In this document: positions 1-7,134 of the stretch, piece by piece
Layout of the letters: every line of letters begins with the position of its first letter
Position numbering within the stretch: the first letter of the stretch is position 1
Assembly (NCBI GenBank): GCA_003507515.1
Contig: DNVL01000243.1
Span: forward strand, 2,474 to 11,358
Length of the DNA: 8,885 nt
Reading direction: 5' to 3'
From: Legionella sp.
GTDB taxonomy: Bacteria > Pseudomonadota > Gammaproteobacteria > Legionellales > Legionellaceae
Made by a program: the position numbers and the translations under genes
Notes under the pieces: generated by a model
The model's input: only the letters and a program-made list of their open reading frames with translations
Databases searched by the model: none
Told to the model about the DNA's origin: nothing

Positions 1-390
1 CGACGGCCCCATTTTTTAAGACGGCTCGTGTCGTGTTCTGATACCTATTCCTTCATCGCCCTTTCAAAAAAAAATAATGCGATCGTTGGATTAGGGGTGA
101 TTCGAACAGCAGATTCAGGATATCGAATCGGACCGTTGTTTTCAGATTCAATCGAGATCGCTCGGAGCTTGCTTCAAATGCTGTGCAATCAAGTTAGCAT
201 CTCAACTGACTCACCTGTTTATCTAGATGTGCCCATGTGTAATCGAGCGGGCGTGGAGCTCGTCAATCAATATCATATGAAACCTGTCTTTGAATGCGCA
301 AGAATGGTAAAACCTCTTCTTCATGCTGTGCACCCAACAACACTGCCTACCGATCAGATCTTTGGTCTCACTTCGTGGGAATTGGGTTAA
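1..390 (+). CDS. GNAT-family N-acetyltransferase, C-terminal part (5' end outside window)
   Basis: The reading frame is open from base 1 (CGA CGG CCC CAT...) to a TAA at 388-390, giving 129 visible residues. The GTG at 28 is internal, because the residues before it (RRPHFLRRL) fit the family pattern. Visible landmarks are IVGLGVIR (a central GNAT strand), GYRIGPLFSDS, VYLDVP followed by N-R-A-G, then PVFECARM, and a C-terminal IFGLTSWELG. This order is typical of bacterial two-part GNAT proteins whose second half is a YitH-like acetyltransferase domain (Acetyltransf_18 type). The family moves an acetyl group from acetyl-CoA to an amine, and the substrate cannot be read from the sequence. The catalytic N-terminal GNAT half is mostly outside the window. 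The next gene on this strand starts 90 nt downstream behind its own leader, so the two are probably not tightly coupled. The family call is good and the specific role is unknown. Confidence 0.85.
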   Translation, partial: RRPHFLRRLVSCSDTYSFIALSKKNNAIVGLGVIRTADSGYRIGPLFSDSIEIARSLLQMLCNQVSISTDSPVYLDVPMCNRAGVELVNQYHMKPVFECARMVKPLLHAVHPTTLPTDQIFGLTSWELG

Positions 391-429
391 AGGGATGATG
401 AAAGAGGGGCTGTAAAATATCTCATTTTT

Positions 430-469
430 CTTATTTTGTACTAATATTAAATTAAAGTAACAAAATAAG
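430..469 (+). promoter_or_regulatory. 10-bp inverted repeat in the leader, covering the Shine-Dalgarno of the GHKL gene
   Basis: CTTATTTTGT (430-439) and ACAAAATAAG (460-469) are perfect reverse complements, 10 of 10 pairs, with a possible extra U-G pair (429/470). They flank a 20-nt AT-rich spacer that includes the palindrome TAATATTA (442-449). The 3' arm contains AAG of the AAGG (467-470) that is the only ribosome binding site before the ATG at 481. If transcription starts upstream of 430, the RNA can fold so that this site is paired. A weak -10-like TAAAAT lies at 413-418 and would start RNA near 425, just ahead of the stem, but I see no good -35. It could instead be a DNA operator for a dimeric repressor. 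The repeat is seen directly; the function is inferred. Confidence 0.55.
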
Positions 470-480
470 GTGTGATAGCC

Positions 481-1416
481 ATGTTTATTCTCAATGATCC
501 AACCAGTAAAACACAATTATTACCCAATAGCGCGATGCTCAGTGTTGATTTGGCACCATACGTGGCGGCATATCATCGCTCAGCTAATGATTATATCGCG
601 ATAAGGAATGCATTAATCCATGCGTTAACTGAGTTCAGTGGCTATGAGCTTTGGAATAAAATGATTGAACATGCGAGCATTGGGCTCCCATTAGAAAAAG
701 CCAATGAGGTGTTAGAATCGTCAATTCATGCCGTCTTGCAAGAACAATTTGTTGAAGTCATCAAAAATTCGATGGATGAAGCCATTAAGCAGCATTATAT
801 GAATGGCAGATCGTTAACCGTTGAGATTGTATTAACGCTTGATGTCAGCGATCCAAATCATCTCACTGCCACATTGACCGATAATGGCCCCGGTTTTCAC
901 CCTGCTTTTTTAAAGGCAACAGAAACACCGGAAAATCAAATGCGCTACATTGATTCTACTGAGAAGAACAAAGAAAAACGACCGCATCTCCATCAAGCAG
1001 AACTATTTGGCGGGAGAGGCCGCGGCTTGCGTATTCTTTTTGCCGATTTTTTAAACGGCGATGCGTTAGAAAGCCGTTATAAGAAACGACATCACACCGA
1101 TAGACCCCCATCTACTATTCAACTGCATAACGATTCAATCACCGGTGGTGCAGCGCTGACATTGACGACGGTCAGTAAAGCATTGAGTAACACATTACTA
1201 CAGGCAGAGCAGAAGGCCACGAACAGGAAATTTGTCGATCGCTTTCGAAGTATTATTTCAGACAGCGCACCCTGCAGAGCAAGCACGGCTGAAACAGGGA
1301 CAAGGGATGTTTACACCAGCAAAAAATCACCCGCTCCCCTGTCTATCAGAACATTAAGCGTGGATACGGATGTCAGTGATGATGGGTCGGATGAGGATCC
1401 CTATTTTAGGCCTTAA
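481..1416 (+). CDS. Orphan GHKL/HATPase-fold protein, possible effector or signalling ATPase
   Basis: The 311-residue protein is called from the ATG at 481, because AAGG at 467-470 lies 10 nt upstream. An in-frame GTG at 472 is only 1 nt from that site. Three GHKL nucleotide-binding boxes occur in order. The N box is FVEVIKNSMDEA (Glu92, Asn96, Asp99), close to the E-x3-N-[SA]-x-D-[EA] pattern of GyrB, MutL and Hsp90. The G1 box is LTDNGPGF (Asp134 to Gly138). A glycine-rich FGGRGRGL (176-183) fits the G2 position. GGAALTLTT (222-230) resembles the closing strand. There is no DHp/HisKA, transducer, receiver or membrane segment, so this is not an ordinary histidine kinase, gyrase or MutL. A helical region of about 90 residues precedes the domain, and a low-complexity Ser/Thr/Asp tail (about 265-311) ends acidic: DTDVSDDGSDEDPYF. 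Function is unknown. ATP binding is likely from the motifs, while a translocated-effector role is speculation from the architecture. It is convergent with lspA, 16 nt away. Confidence 0.8.
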   Translation: MFILNDPTSKTQLLPNSAMLSVDLAPYVAAYHRSANDYIAIRNALIHALTEFSGYELWNKMIEHASIGLPLEKANEVLESSIHAVLQEQFVEVIKNSMDEAIKQHYMNGRSLTVEIVLTLDVSDPNHLTATLTDNGPGFHPAFLKATETPENQMRYIDSTEKNKEKRPHLHQAELFGGRGRGLRILFADFLNGDALESRYKKRHHTDRPPSTIQLHNDSITGGAALTLTTVSKALSNTLLQAEQKATNRKFVDRFRSIISDSAPCRASTAETGTRDVYTSKKSPAPLSIRTLSVDTDVSDDGSDEDPYFRP

Positions 1417-1423
1417 ATAGGGA
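1398..1423. terminator. Hairpin overlapping the stop of the GHKL gene
   Basis: TCCCTATTT (1398-1406) and AAATAGGGA (1415-1423) form a perfect 9-bp stem around an 8-nt loop containing the palindrome AGGCCT. The stop codon of the upstream gene (1414-1416) lies at the end of the loop and the start of the 3' arm. Neither strand has a T tract right after the stem, so it is not a textbook intrinsic terminator. It may protect the mRNA 3' end or act together with the next hairpin at 1428-1444. Confidence 0.4.
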
Positions 1424-1427
1424 CAAG

Positions 1428-1446
1428 AAGGTCTAATTGACCTTTT
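1428..1446 (+). terminator. Probable short intrinsic terminator between convergent genes
   Basis: AAGGTC (1428-1433) pairs with GACCTT (1439-1444) around a 5-nt loop, and the stem runs into TTTT (1443-1446). The stem overlaps the lspA stop codon (1433-1435, minus strand). On the plus strand it is a weak terminator-like element for the GHKL gene. In the minus direction the sequence after the stem is less T-rich. The stem is short, so confidence is moderate at best. Confidence 0.4.
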
Positions 1447-1915
1447 CCAACCGCTTGGATTCAAAACACATGTCAACAAACAATAAAAATGCCCCTATGC
1501 AAATGGCACTGTCAGCTATATTAAATGCCGGCCAGTGATAATGCGTGTAATAGACATCAATAAAGTCAATGACATGGCCTAACCGGAGTCTATCGACAAA
1601 ATTACCCAAGGCACCGGCTAAAATCAAGCTGACCGCCGTTAATTGCAGGCGCGCCCCTTGTGGCAAGCGCCATATCCAAAACGTAAGGACAACACTCATC
1701 ACACCGCTAAAACCTGTAAAAAACCAGCGATGCCAGTCGCCCGCGCCGCTTAAAAAACTGAACGCAGCCCCACTATTGTATGCAAGCGTTAAGTTCAATA
1801 AGGGCCATACCGCCTCAGGTTGGTATGGCATTAACCTCGACACGGCCCAATATTTGCTAGCCTGATCCAGTAGAATGACAACAATGCTCACCAAGAACCA
1901 AGGCCATTTTTTCAT
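1433..1915 (-). CDS. lspA: Lipoprotein signal peptidase (signal peptidase II)
   Basis: LspA is an inner-membrane aspartyl protease that removes the signal peptide from prolipoproteins after diacylglyceryl modification of the lipobox cysteine. The 160 residues match the usual family length. Conserved segments appear in order: LLDQASKY (15-22), [15 protein letters not shown] (41-55), [10 protein letters not shown] (101-110), VIDFID (115-120) and AFNIADSAI (130-138). Asp117 and Asp135 sit at the positions of the family's catalytic aspartate pair. Four hydrophobic stretches (about 5-23, 64-82, 92-106 and 133-148) fit the four-helix topology. The ATG shares ATGA with the ileS stop, and a GAGG (1924-1927) lies 8 nt upstream inside ileS, so translation is probably coupled to ileS. 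The ileS-lspA order is typical of gammaproteobacteria. Confidence 0.97.
   Translation of the reverse strand: MKKWPWFLVSIVVILLDQASKYWAVSRLMPYQPEAVWPLLNLTLAYNSGAAFSFLSGAGDWHRWFFTGFSGVMSVVLTFWIWRLPQGARLQLTAVSLILAGALGNFVDRLRLGHVIDFIDVYYTHYHWPAFNIADSAICIGAFLLFVDMCFESKRLEKVN
1912..1915 (-). other. ileS/lspA ATGA stop-start overlap
   Basis: On the minus strand the four bases ATGA contain both the lspA start (ATG, 1915-1913) and the ileS stop (TGA, 1914-1912). This arrangement usually indicates translational coupling and co-transcription of the two genes. Confidence 0.9.
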
Positions 1916-4710
1916 GCAAATTGCCTCAACTCTTCATCAGAACTCACATTGCCTACGCAACGCTTGCACAACCCAGGAAAAGCAGGATTTTCATCCACAT
2001 CATCACAGCGATGCCAACACCGCTCACATTTGGGCGACTCGCTGGCCTGCACGTGAATGGCAACACCCAGTGCCTCGTTCAACATCAGCGCCACAGGCAT
2101 CTCTGCCATCGGTAACAGGTGGATGGCGGAGGTAATCAATACAAACCGCAACTCATCCCCTAAACGCGCAAGCATGGGAAAAGCGTTTGCATCCGCATAT
2201 AATGTGACATTCGCGGCGAGCCCTGATCCTATCAAGCCTGCCTGACGCGTGGCCTCCAACGCTTTGTTCACTTCATCCCGAATCGCATGCAACTGCGCCC
2301 AATCATCCATTCCGACCTGACTCACAATCGGCCAGCCCTGATACCATTCTTCCAGAAAGACCGATTGACCTGCGTGTCCCGGAATGGCAGCCCAAATTTC
2401 TTCCGCTGTAAAGGATAAAATGGGGGCCAACCAACACGTCAAGGCTTGTACAATATGGTACATTGCCGTTTGACACGATCGTCTAGCGCGGCTATTCACC
2501 GGCAGGGTGTACTGCCTATCTTTAATGATGTCTAAGTAAAAGCTGCCCATGTCAACCGCACAAAAATTGTGGATTTTTTGATAAATCACGTGAAAATGAT
2601 AATCATCATAAGCATTGACGATTTCACCCTGCAACGCTTGGCATCGTTGAATAGCCCATCGATCGAGTTCGACCAAATCGTCTGCGGCAACAAGATCTCT
2701 TTCGGGAAGAAAATCAAATAAATTCGCCAACAAGAAGCGCGCCGTATTTCGGATTCGCCGGTATGCATCAGCCGTGCGTTTGATGATCTCGTCTGAAATG
2801 CTCACTTCATTGCGATAATCGGTCGACGCGACCCATAAACGTAAAATATCCGCGCCATGCTGCGCGATGAGCGTGTCCAAAGCCACATAATTGCCTTTGG
2901 ATTTGGACAGTTTCTTGCCTTGGGCATCCACAGTATACCCATGCGTGAGCACCGTTTTATACGGCGGCACGCCATGCATCGCAACGGCTGTGGTCAGGGA
3001 TGAGTTGAACCAGCCGCGATGTTGATCGGAACCTTCAAAATAAACATCCGCAGGAAACGCCAACGCATCCCGTTGTTTTAGTACACAAAAATGCGACACG
3101 CCAGAATCAAACCACACATCCAACGTGTCTTTGATTTTCTCATAATGTTCCGCATCCTCCCCCAATAACTCCGACGCGTCTAGATCAAACCAAGCATCAA
3201 TGCCGGTTTTTTCTACACGTTGGGCGACCTGCTCAATCAATTGAGCGGTATTGGGATGGAGTGCGCGCGTTTCTTTGTGAATAAACAAAGGCATGGGGGT
3301 TCCCCACGCGCGCTGTCTTGACACACACCAATCGGGCCGGGTTTCCACCATGCTACGAATGCGTGCACGGCCCCAATCGGGCACCCAACGCACCGTGTCA
3401 ATTTGTTGAAGCAGTTGAGCACGCAACCCATGATTATCCATGGAAACAAACCACTGCGGTGTCGCACGAAAAATCACAGGCGTTTTGTGTCGCCAGCAAT
3501 GCGGGTAACTATGGCTTAAACTCGCCTCATGCAGTAACACGTGCTGCTCTCGAAGCAAATCAAGAATGGGTGTGTTCGCTTTGAAGATAGACAGCCCTGC
3601 GAACAGGGGTACATCGCTCGCAAAACAACCATTGCCTAACACCGGGTTTTGCAAGGGCAAGTCATACACCAGCCCGACGTTGTAATCTTCAGGCCCATGC
3701 GCGGGTGCTGTGTGCACGCAGCCTGTTCCAGATTCTGTGGTCACATGAGTCCCTAGCACAATGGGCACGTAACGATCTAAAAACGGGTGCTTCAATTGAG
3801 CGTGCTCGAACGCCTGTCCTTTCTCAGCGCTTGATGCGGTATATTGTGCAATACCATAACGAGACATCACCGCGTCAACCAAGTCGACGGCAATCAGGTA
3901 ATACGCATCCTCCGTATCCACTAGCGTATAATCCAATTCAGGATGCAAACAAACCGCCTCATTCGCAGGCAATGTCCACGGTGTAGTGGTCCAAATGGGC
4001 ACAATGATGGGTTTTTCTGGCACACGCAGTGCTGTGTGCGCCATGAAGGCCTTGAAGTGTTGGGCGAGAAATGCGACATCAATGGACGCTGAGGTTTTGT
4101 CTTCGTAGTCGACTTCGGCCTCGGCGAGCGATGAGGCGCAGTCCACGCACCAATGAACCGGCTTAAAGCCTTGATGCAGATGCCCGTTTGAAATGATGAG
4201 GCTCAAGGCACGTAAAATATTGGCCTCATAGGTATAATTCATGGTGGTATATGGGTTTTGCCAATCACCAAACACACCTAAGCGCTGGAATTCATCCCGT
4301 TGAATGTCAATCTGGCTGGCCGCATATTCACGGCAACGCGCACGAAATTCAGAGGCCGTGATTTTTACACCCGCTTTGCCTACTTTTTTTTCTACGTTTA
4401 ATTCAATGGGTAACCCATGGCAATCCCAACCTGGCACAAAAGGGGCATCGTATCCACTAAATGACTTGGACTTCACGATGATGTCCTTCAAAATTTTGTT
4501 CAACGCATGCCCGCAGTGCAAGTGCCCATTCGCATAAGGGGGCCCATCGTGCAAAATAAAGCGCTCACGGCCTGCGCGGGCCGCCCTGATCTGCTCATAC
4601 AACCCGTTGGTTTTCCATTCCTCTAACCGTTGCGGCTCGCGTTGCGCCAAACTGGCTTTCATGGGGAACATCGTGTGGGGTAAATTCAATGTATCTTTAT
4701 AATCAGCCAT
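1912..4710 (-). CDS. ileS: Isoleucyl-tRNA synthetase
   Basis: This cytosolic class I synthetase charges tRNA-Ile with isoleucine using ATP and edits mischarged valine. At 932 residues it is close to the E. coli enzyme. Motifs in order are: [18 protein letters not shown] (55-72) with the HIGH signature as HCGH (65-68); the CP1 editing domain, including [10 protein letters not shown] (241-250) and [15 protein letters not shown] (329-343); [12 protein letters not shown] (465-476); DVWFDSG (531-537); and KKLSKSKGN (599-607) with the KMSKS loop as KLSKS. The anticodon-binding helical region follows, and a C-terminal zinc site uses Cys895, Cys898, Cys915 and Cys918. This zinc-bearing bacterial form is the usual type rather than the mupirocin-resistant IleS2 type. 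AGGG (4719-4722) lies 8 nt before the ATG. ribF ends 21 nt upstream and lspA overlaps downstream, so the three are very likely one operon. No sign of damage. Confidence 0.98.
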   Translation of the reverse strand: MADYKDTLNLPHTMFPMKASLAQREPQRLEEWKTNGLYEQIRAARAGRERFILHDGPPYANGHLHCGHALNKILKDIIVKSKSFSGYDAPFVPGWDCHGLPIELNVEKKVGKAGVKITASEFRARCREYAASQIDIQRDEFQRLGVFGDWQNPYTTMNYTYEANILRALSLIISNGHLHQGFKPVHWCVDCASSLAEAEVDYEDKTSASIDVAFLAQHFKAFMAHTALRVPEKPIIVPIWTTTPWTLPANEAVCLHPELDYTLVDTEDAYYLIAVDLVDAVMSRYGIAQYTASSAEKGQAFEHAQLKHPFLDRYVPIVLGTHVTTESGTGCVHTAPAHGPEDYNVGLVYDLPLQNPVLGNGCFASDVPLFAGLSIFKANTPILDLLREQHVLLHEASLSHSYPHCWRHKTPVIFRATPQWFVSMDNHGLRAQLLQQIDTVRWVPDWGRARIRSMVETRPDWCVSRQRAWGTPMPLFIHKETRALHPNTAQLIEQVAQRVEKTGIDAWFDLDASELLGEDAEHYEKIKDTLDVWFDSGVSHFCVLKQRDALAFPADVYFEGSDQHRGWFNSSLTTAVAMHGVPPYKTVLTHGYTVDAQGKKLSKSKGNYVALDTLIAQHGADILRLWVASTDYRNEVSISDEIIKRTADAYRRIRNTARFLLANLFDFLPERDLVAADDLVELDRWAIQRCQALQGEIVNAYDDYHFHVIYQKIHNFCAVDMGSFYLDIIKDRQYTLPVNSRARRSCQTAMYHIVQALTCWLAPILSFTAEEIWAAIPGHAGQSVFLEEWYQGWPIVSQVGMDDWAQLHAIRDEVNKALEATRQAGLIGSGLAANVTLYADANAFPMLARLGDELRFVLITSAIHLLPMAEMPVALMLNEALGVAIHVQASESPKCERCWHRCDDVDENPAFPGLCKRCVGNVSSDEELRQFA

Positions 4711-4731
4711 TCGGTTTACCCTATCAAATCG

Positions 4732-5658
4732 TTAAACGTTAAAAAAGACTCTCGCCGCAGCGACATCGGCATGGATTTGCAACAGCAAGTCATCCACTGA
4801 TGAAAATTTTATTTCATCTCGCAATTTGTGCACGAAAGAAATCTCAATAAACTCACCATACAGTGATTCATCAAAATCAAATAAATGCACTTCCAGCACA
4901 TTTTTACGGCCATCCACTGTCGGCCGATTGCCCATGTTAGCAACCCCCATCAACAAGGGCTTGCCAACACGTGCCACATGAACACAAAACACGCCACTCA
5001 GCGGCAACGCGCCCCGCGGCAGGTTTAAATTAGCGGTAGGGACACCCCATTTTCGCCCCATGCCTTGACCGTGCTGAACACGCCCGCAGAGGCTATACTG
5101 TCGTCCCAGCAATGATTCGGCAAGATTCAAGTCGCCTAAGTATAACGCATGTCTGATTTGAGTGGAACTCACCCGTACATGATTTATGCAAAATTCAGGG
5201 TATGTTTCCACCACCACGCCTCGAATCGCCGCCCATTCACGCAACAACGCCACATCGCCACGGCGATCGCAACCAAATCTAAAATCACCGCCCAGCAGCA
5301 AATATTGAACCTTTAATTGCGTAAAAATAATATTTTCTGCAAACGCTTCCGCTGTCAAACGAGATAACTGCGCATCAAATTTCAGACACAACACGCCGTC
5401 AACGCCGCATTGGCGCAGCGCGTTGAGTTTGTCTCTCAATCGATACAATCGTGCAGGCGCTTGCTCTTGCTTAAAGTATTCGCCTGCTTGCGGCTCAAAG
5501 AGAATCACCAACAAAGGCAGATTCAACGCATCGGCTTTTTTTCGCAGCAAGGCCAACAACGCCTGATGCCCTCGATGCACACCATCAAAATTACCGATAG
5601 TGGCAACGGAGCCAGCATGGGGTGCGATACCTTGTAAACCTTGACGCAATAATTTCAT
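4732..5658 (-). CDS. ribF: Bifunctional riboflavin kinase / FMN adenylyltransferase (FAD synthetase)
   Basis: RibF phosphorylates riboflavin to FMN and then adenylylates FMN to FAD. I call 308 residues from the ATG at 5658, since MKLLRQGL matches the usual family start. An in-frame TTG at 5670 would add four residues (MFVL) and is less likely. The adenylyltransferase domain (about 1-185) has IGNFDGVHRGH (21-31), the nucleotidyltransferase GxFDxxHxGH motif, then LLGGDFRFG (121-129) and VSSTQIR (163-169). The riboflavin kinase domain (about 186-308) has GVPTANL (205-211), NMGNRPTV (241-248) and EVHLFDFDESLYG (256-268), where the glutamate is in the position of the family's catalytic base. There is no strong Shine-Dalgarno before the ATG; only a weak AAG lies upstream. 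It sits 37 nt after usp and 21 nt before ileS. The ribF-ileS pairing is conserved in gammaproteobacteria. Confidence 0.97.
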   Translation of the reverse strand: MKLLRQGLQGIAPHAGSVATIGNFDGVHRGHQALLALLRKKADALNLPLLVILFEPQAGEYFKQEQAPARLYRLRDKLNALRQCGVDGVLCLKFDAQLSRLTAEAFAENIIFTQLKVQYLLLGGDFRFGCDRRGDVALLREWAAIRGVVVETYPEFCINHVRVSSTQIRHALYLGDLNLAESLLGRQYSLCGRVQHGQGMGRKWGVPTANLNLPRGALPLSGVFCVHVARVGKPLLMGVANMGNRPTVDGRKNVLEVHLFDFDESLYGEFIEISFVHKLRDEIKFSSVDDLLLQIHADVAAARVFFNV

Positions 5659-5695
5659 CAGAACAAACAACTTATTTTTTAAGGTAACCCTTCAT

Positions 5696-6121
5696 TTATT
5701 TTGGTGGACGCACAATCAACATGTCGCAATGCGCTCCATGCAGAATGGAGTCTGCCGTTGATCCGAGCAACAAGGCCAGACCGTGCTTGCCATGGCTTCC
5801 CGTTACAATTAAATCAACATGCTGTTCCGTGGCCACGCGTAGCACTTCATTTTTAGTGGATCCGAATTCAATAAACCGATGCTTTTCATCTACCTTTAAT
5901 TTTTCCGCCAATGCATTGAGTTCTTTTTCAGCTTGCTCACGAATGGACACTTCCACTTCCGCAAAGCCTGCAAAACCTGGGTATGCATAAGCGGGAATCG
6001 GCTCAACCACGTGAACTAATAACAATGGGGCACCATTCTCATCTGCTATTTTTTTTGCCTTATGGGCTGCATGAATGCCTACTTCATCAAAATCCGTTGC
6101 AAACAATACCTTTTTATACAT
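5696..6121 (-). CDS. Universal stress protein, UspA family
   Basis: This is a 141-residue single-domain Usp, the normal length. It opens with KKVLFATDFDE, the first strand and its Asp loop, and has LLLVHVVEP (33-41). It ends with VDLIVTGSHGKHGLALLLGSTADSIL, in which the phosphate-loop glycines are Gly108, Gly111 and Gly120-Ser121. The spacing between the last two glycines is 8 residues rather than the 9 of the strict G-2x-G-9x-G(S/T) ATP-binding motif, so ATP binding is plausible but unproven. Usp proteins are small cytosolic dimers that aid survival under starvation and other stress by poorly known means. A strong AAAGGAG (6128-6134) lies 6 nt before the ATG. The gene sits 37 nt upstream of ribF and 51 nt downstream of the FAH-family gene, so read-through into ribF-ileS-lspA is possible. 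Confidence 0.93.
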   Translation of the reverse strand: MYKKVLFATDFDEVGIHAAHKAKKIADENGAPLLLVHVVEPIPAYAYPGFAGFAEVEVSIREQAEKELNALAEKLKVDEKHRFIEFGSTKNEVLRVATEQHVDLIVTGSHGKHGLALLLGSTADSILHGAHCDMLIVRPPK

Positions 6122-6172
6122 GTCTTTCTCCTTTATTTAGACTTGCCGTTAGAATACCCTAACAACGCGCTT

Positions 6173-7027
6173 TCATTCAACAACAACGACCTGTTCTTGT
6201 TGCCCTAACCCTTGAATGGTGAATACGATTTGATCGTTGGGCTTTAAAAAAATCCCCTCCCCCCAAGACCGAGCACTCCCGGGCGCTGATCCCATCGAGA
6301 TAATATCGCCTGGATACAACGTGAAATATTGGCTCAAATAGCTCACGACCTCCACATCGGAATGAATGTAATCGCCGGTATTAAACGCCTGCCTCAGCAC
6401 GCCATTGACCCACAGTTTAATATTTAAATCACTGGAATCACTTACGTCCTCTTTTGTGACCAAATAAGGCCCAATAGGCGCTGCATTATCAAACCCTTTT
6501 CCTTTAGTGTATTGTTTGTCACCTGTTTCCAATTGTAAATAACGTTCAGACAGATCATTGATACAGGTGTAGCCTAATATATAGTCAGATGCCGCTTCTA
6601 TTGGAATATACTTGCCTTTTTTGCCAATCACCACCCCCAACTCAGCCTCCCAATCCAGTTTCTTCATGTTTCTTGTGTATAAGATAGGATCGAAAGGACC
6701 GCATATAGCGCAGGTGGGCTTAAAAAAAACAACCATTTCTGTTTCCGCTACAGGTTGCACGCCCATTTCTTTTGCATGCAACCTTGAATTAAACCCAACG
6801 CATATTAATTTCCCAGGCATGCCCACACAGGCACCAATTCGCACGCTGGGATCAACGATGGGCAACAGGCCCAGATCGATTGTCTTCAATTGTGCCATGA
6901 GGTCCATGTTTCCTAAGCTGGACGGATTAACATCAGAGATAAAGCCCGAAACATCTCGAATGTGTCCATCGGTATCCAATAGCCCTGGTTTTTCCGCACC
7001 CATCTCGCCAAATCGAACCCATCTCAT
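6173..7027 (-). CDS. Fumarylacetoacetate hydrolase (FAH) family protein
   Basis: The 284-residue protein has an N-terminal beta domain (about 1-70) and a C-terminal FAH catalytic domain (about 72-278). VGFNSRLHAKEMG (77-89) holds the His84/Glu87 pair on the lid helix. FFKPTCAICGPFDPI (101-115) is the usual substrate-pocket segment. DWEAELGVVIGK (125-136) and INDLSER (156-162) supply the metal ligands Glu127, Glu129 and Asp158. KGKGFDNAAPIGPYLV (175-190) and MGSAPG (245-250) complete the fold. Family members are Mg/Mn-dependent C-C bond hydrolases, acylpyruvases, decarboxylases or isomerases. The closest look is to the COG0179 group with 2-hydroxyhepta-2,4-diene-1,7-dioate isomerase, 2,4-diketo-3-deoxy-sugar hydrolase and FAHD-like members, and the substrate cannot be set from sequence. 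No pathway partner lies nearby. The start is well supported by AGGAGG (7034-7039), 6 nt before the ATG. It is divergent from sohB. Confidence 0.93.
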   Translation of the reverse strand: MRWVRFGEMGAEKPGLLDTDGHIRDVSGFISDVNPSSLGNMDLMAQLKTIDLGLLPIVDPSVRIGACVGMPGKLICVGFNSRLHAKEMGVQPVAETEMVVFFKPTCAICGPFDPILYTRNMKKLDWEAELGVVIGKKGKYIPIEAASDYILGYTCINDLSERYLQLETGDKQYTKGKGFDNAAPIGPYLVTKEDVSDSSDLNIKLWVNGVLRQAFNTGDYIHSDVEVVSYLSQYFTLYPGDIISMGSAPGSARSWGEGIFLKPNDQIVFTIQGLGQQEQVVVVE

Positions 7028-7054
7028 CTTAAACCTCCTGCCTTGAATTTCCTA

Positions 7055-7060
7055 AGTATA
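7055..7060 (-). promoter_or_regulatory. Candidate -10 for the FAH-family gene
   Basis: On the minus strand TATACT (5 of 6 matches to TATAAT) lies 27 nt upstream of the ATG and would start RNA close to the Shine-Dalgarno. No convincing -35 lies at the right distance, so this is a weak call based on position. Confidence 0.25.
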
Positions 7061-7072
7061 GAACAAGATCGC

Positions 7073-7101
7073 TTGCAGATGAGCCGCGTGACGCGGATAA
7101 T
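7073..7101 (+). promoter_or_regulatory. Candidate sigma-70 promoter of sohB
   Basis: TTGCAG (7073-7078) and GATAAT (7096-7101) are separated by exactly 17 bp. The -10 matches 5 of 6 consensus bases and the -35 only 3 of 6. Transcription would start near 7108 and leave a leader of about 27 nt before the sohB ATG. The spacer contains a perfect dyad (7084-7096) that could be an operator. Confidence 0.4.
7084..7096. repeat. Short perfect inverted repeat in the divergent promoter region
   Basis: CCGCGT-g-ACGCGG is a perfect 6+6 dyad with a single central base. It fills most of the spacer between the proposed -35 and -10 of sohB and touches the first base of the -10. It is GC-rich in an otherwise mixed stretch. 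A repressor or activator site is a reasonable guess, and chance is not excluded at this length. Confidence 0.4.
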
Positions 7102-7134
7102 CAAGTTTTCAAACGATAACGAGGTTATACCCCG

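Noticed and set aside
472..480. GTG at 472 as the start of the GHKL gene
   Set aside because: AAGG (467-470) would be 1 nt away, too close to work. The ATG at 481 has a 10-nt spacing.
1569..1865. Plus-strand open frames inside lspA, ileS, ribF, usp and the FAH gene (for example 1569-1865, 3318-3584, 6612-7046)
   Set aside because: They lie antisense to well-recognised genes, have no ribosome sites or family motifs, and are explained as shadows.
5659..5670. TTG at 5670 as the start of ribF
   Set aside because: It adds MFVL before the typical MKLLRQ start and has no better ribosome site. The ATG at 5658 matches known RibF starts.
6148..6163. GTTAG...CTAAC hairpin between the FAH gene and usp, as a terminator
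   Set aside because: Only 5 bp with a 6-nt loop and no T tract, so too weak to call.
6136..6165. Possible promoter upstream of usp: TTGTTA (6165-6160) and TCTAAA (6141-6136), minus strand, 18-bp spacer
   Set aside because: Transcription would start inside the Shine-Dalgarno at 6128-6134, so it could not give a well-translated message.
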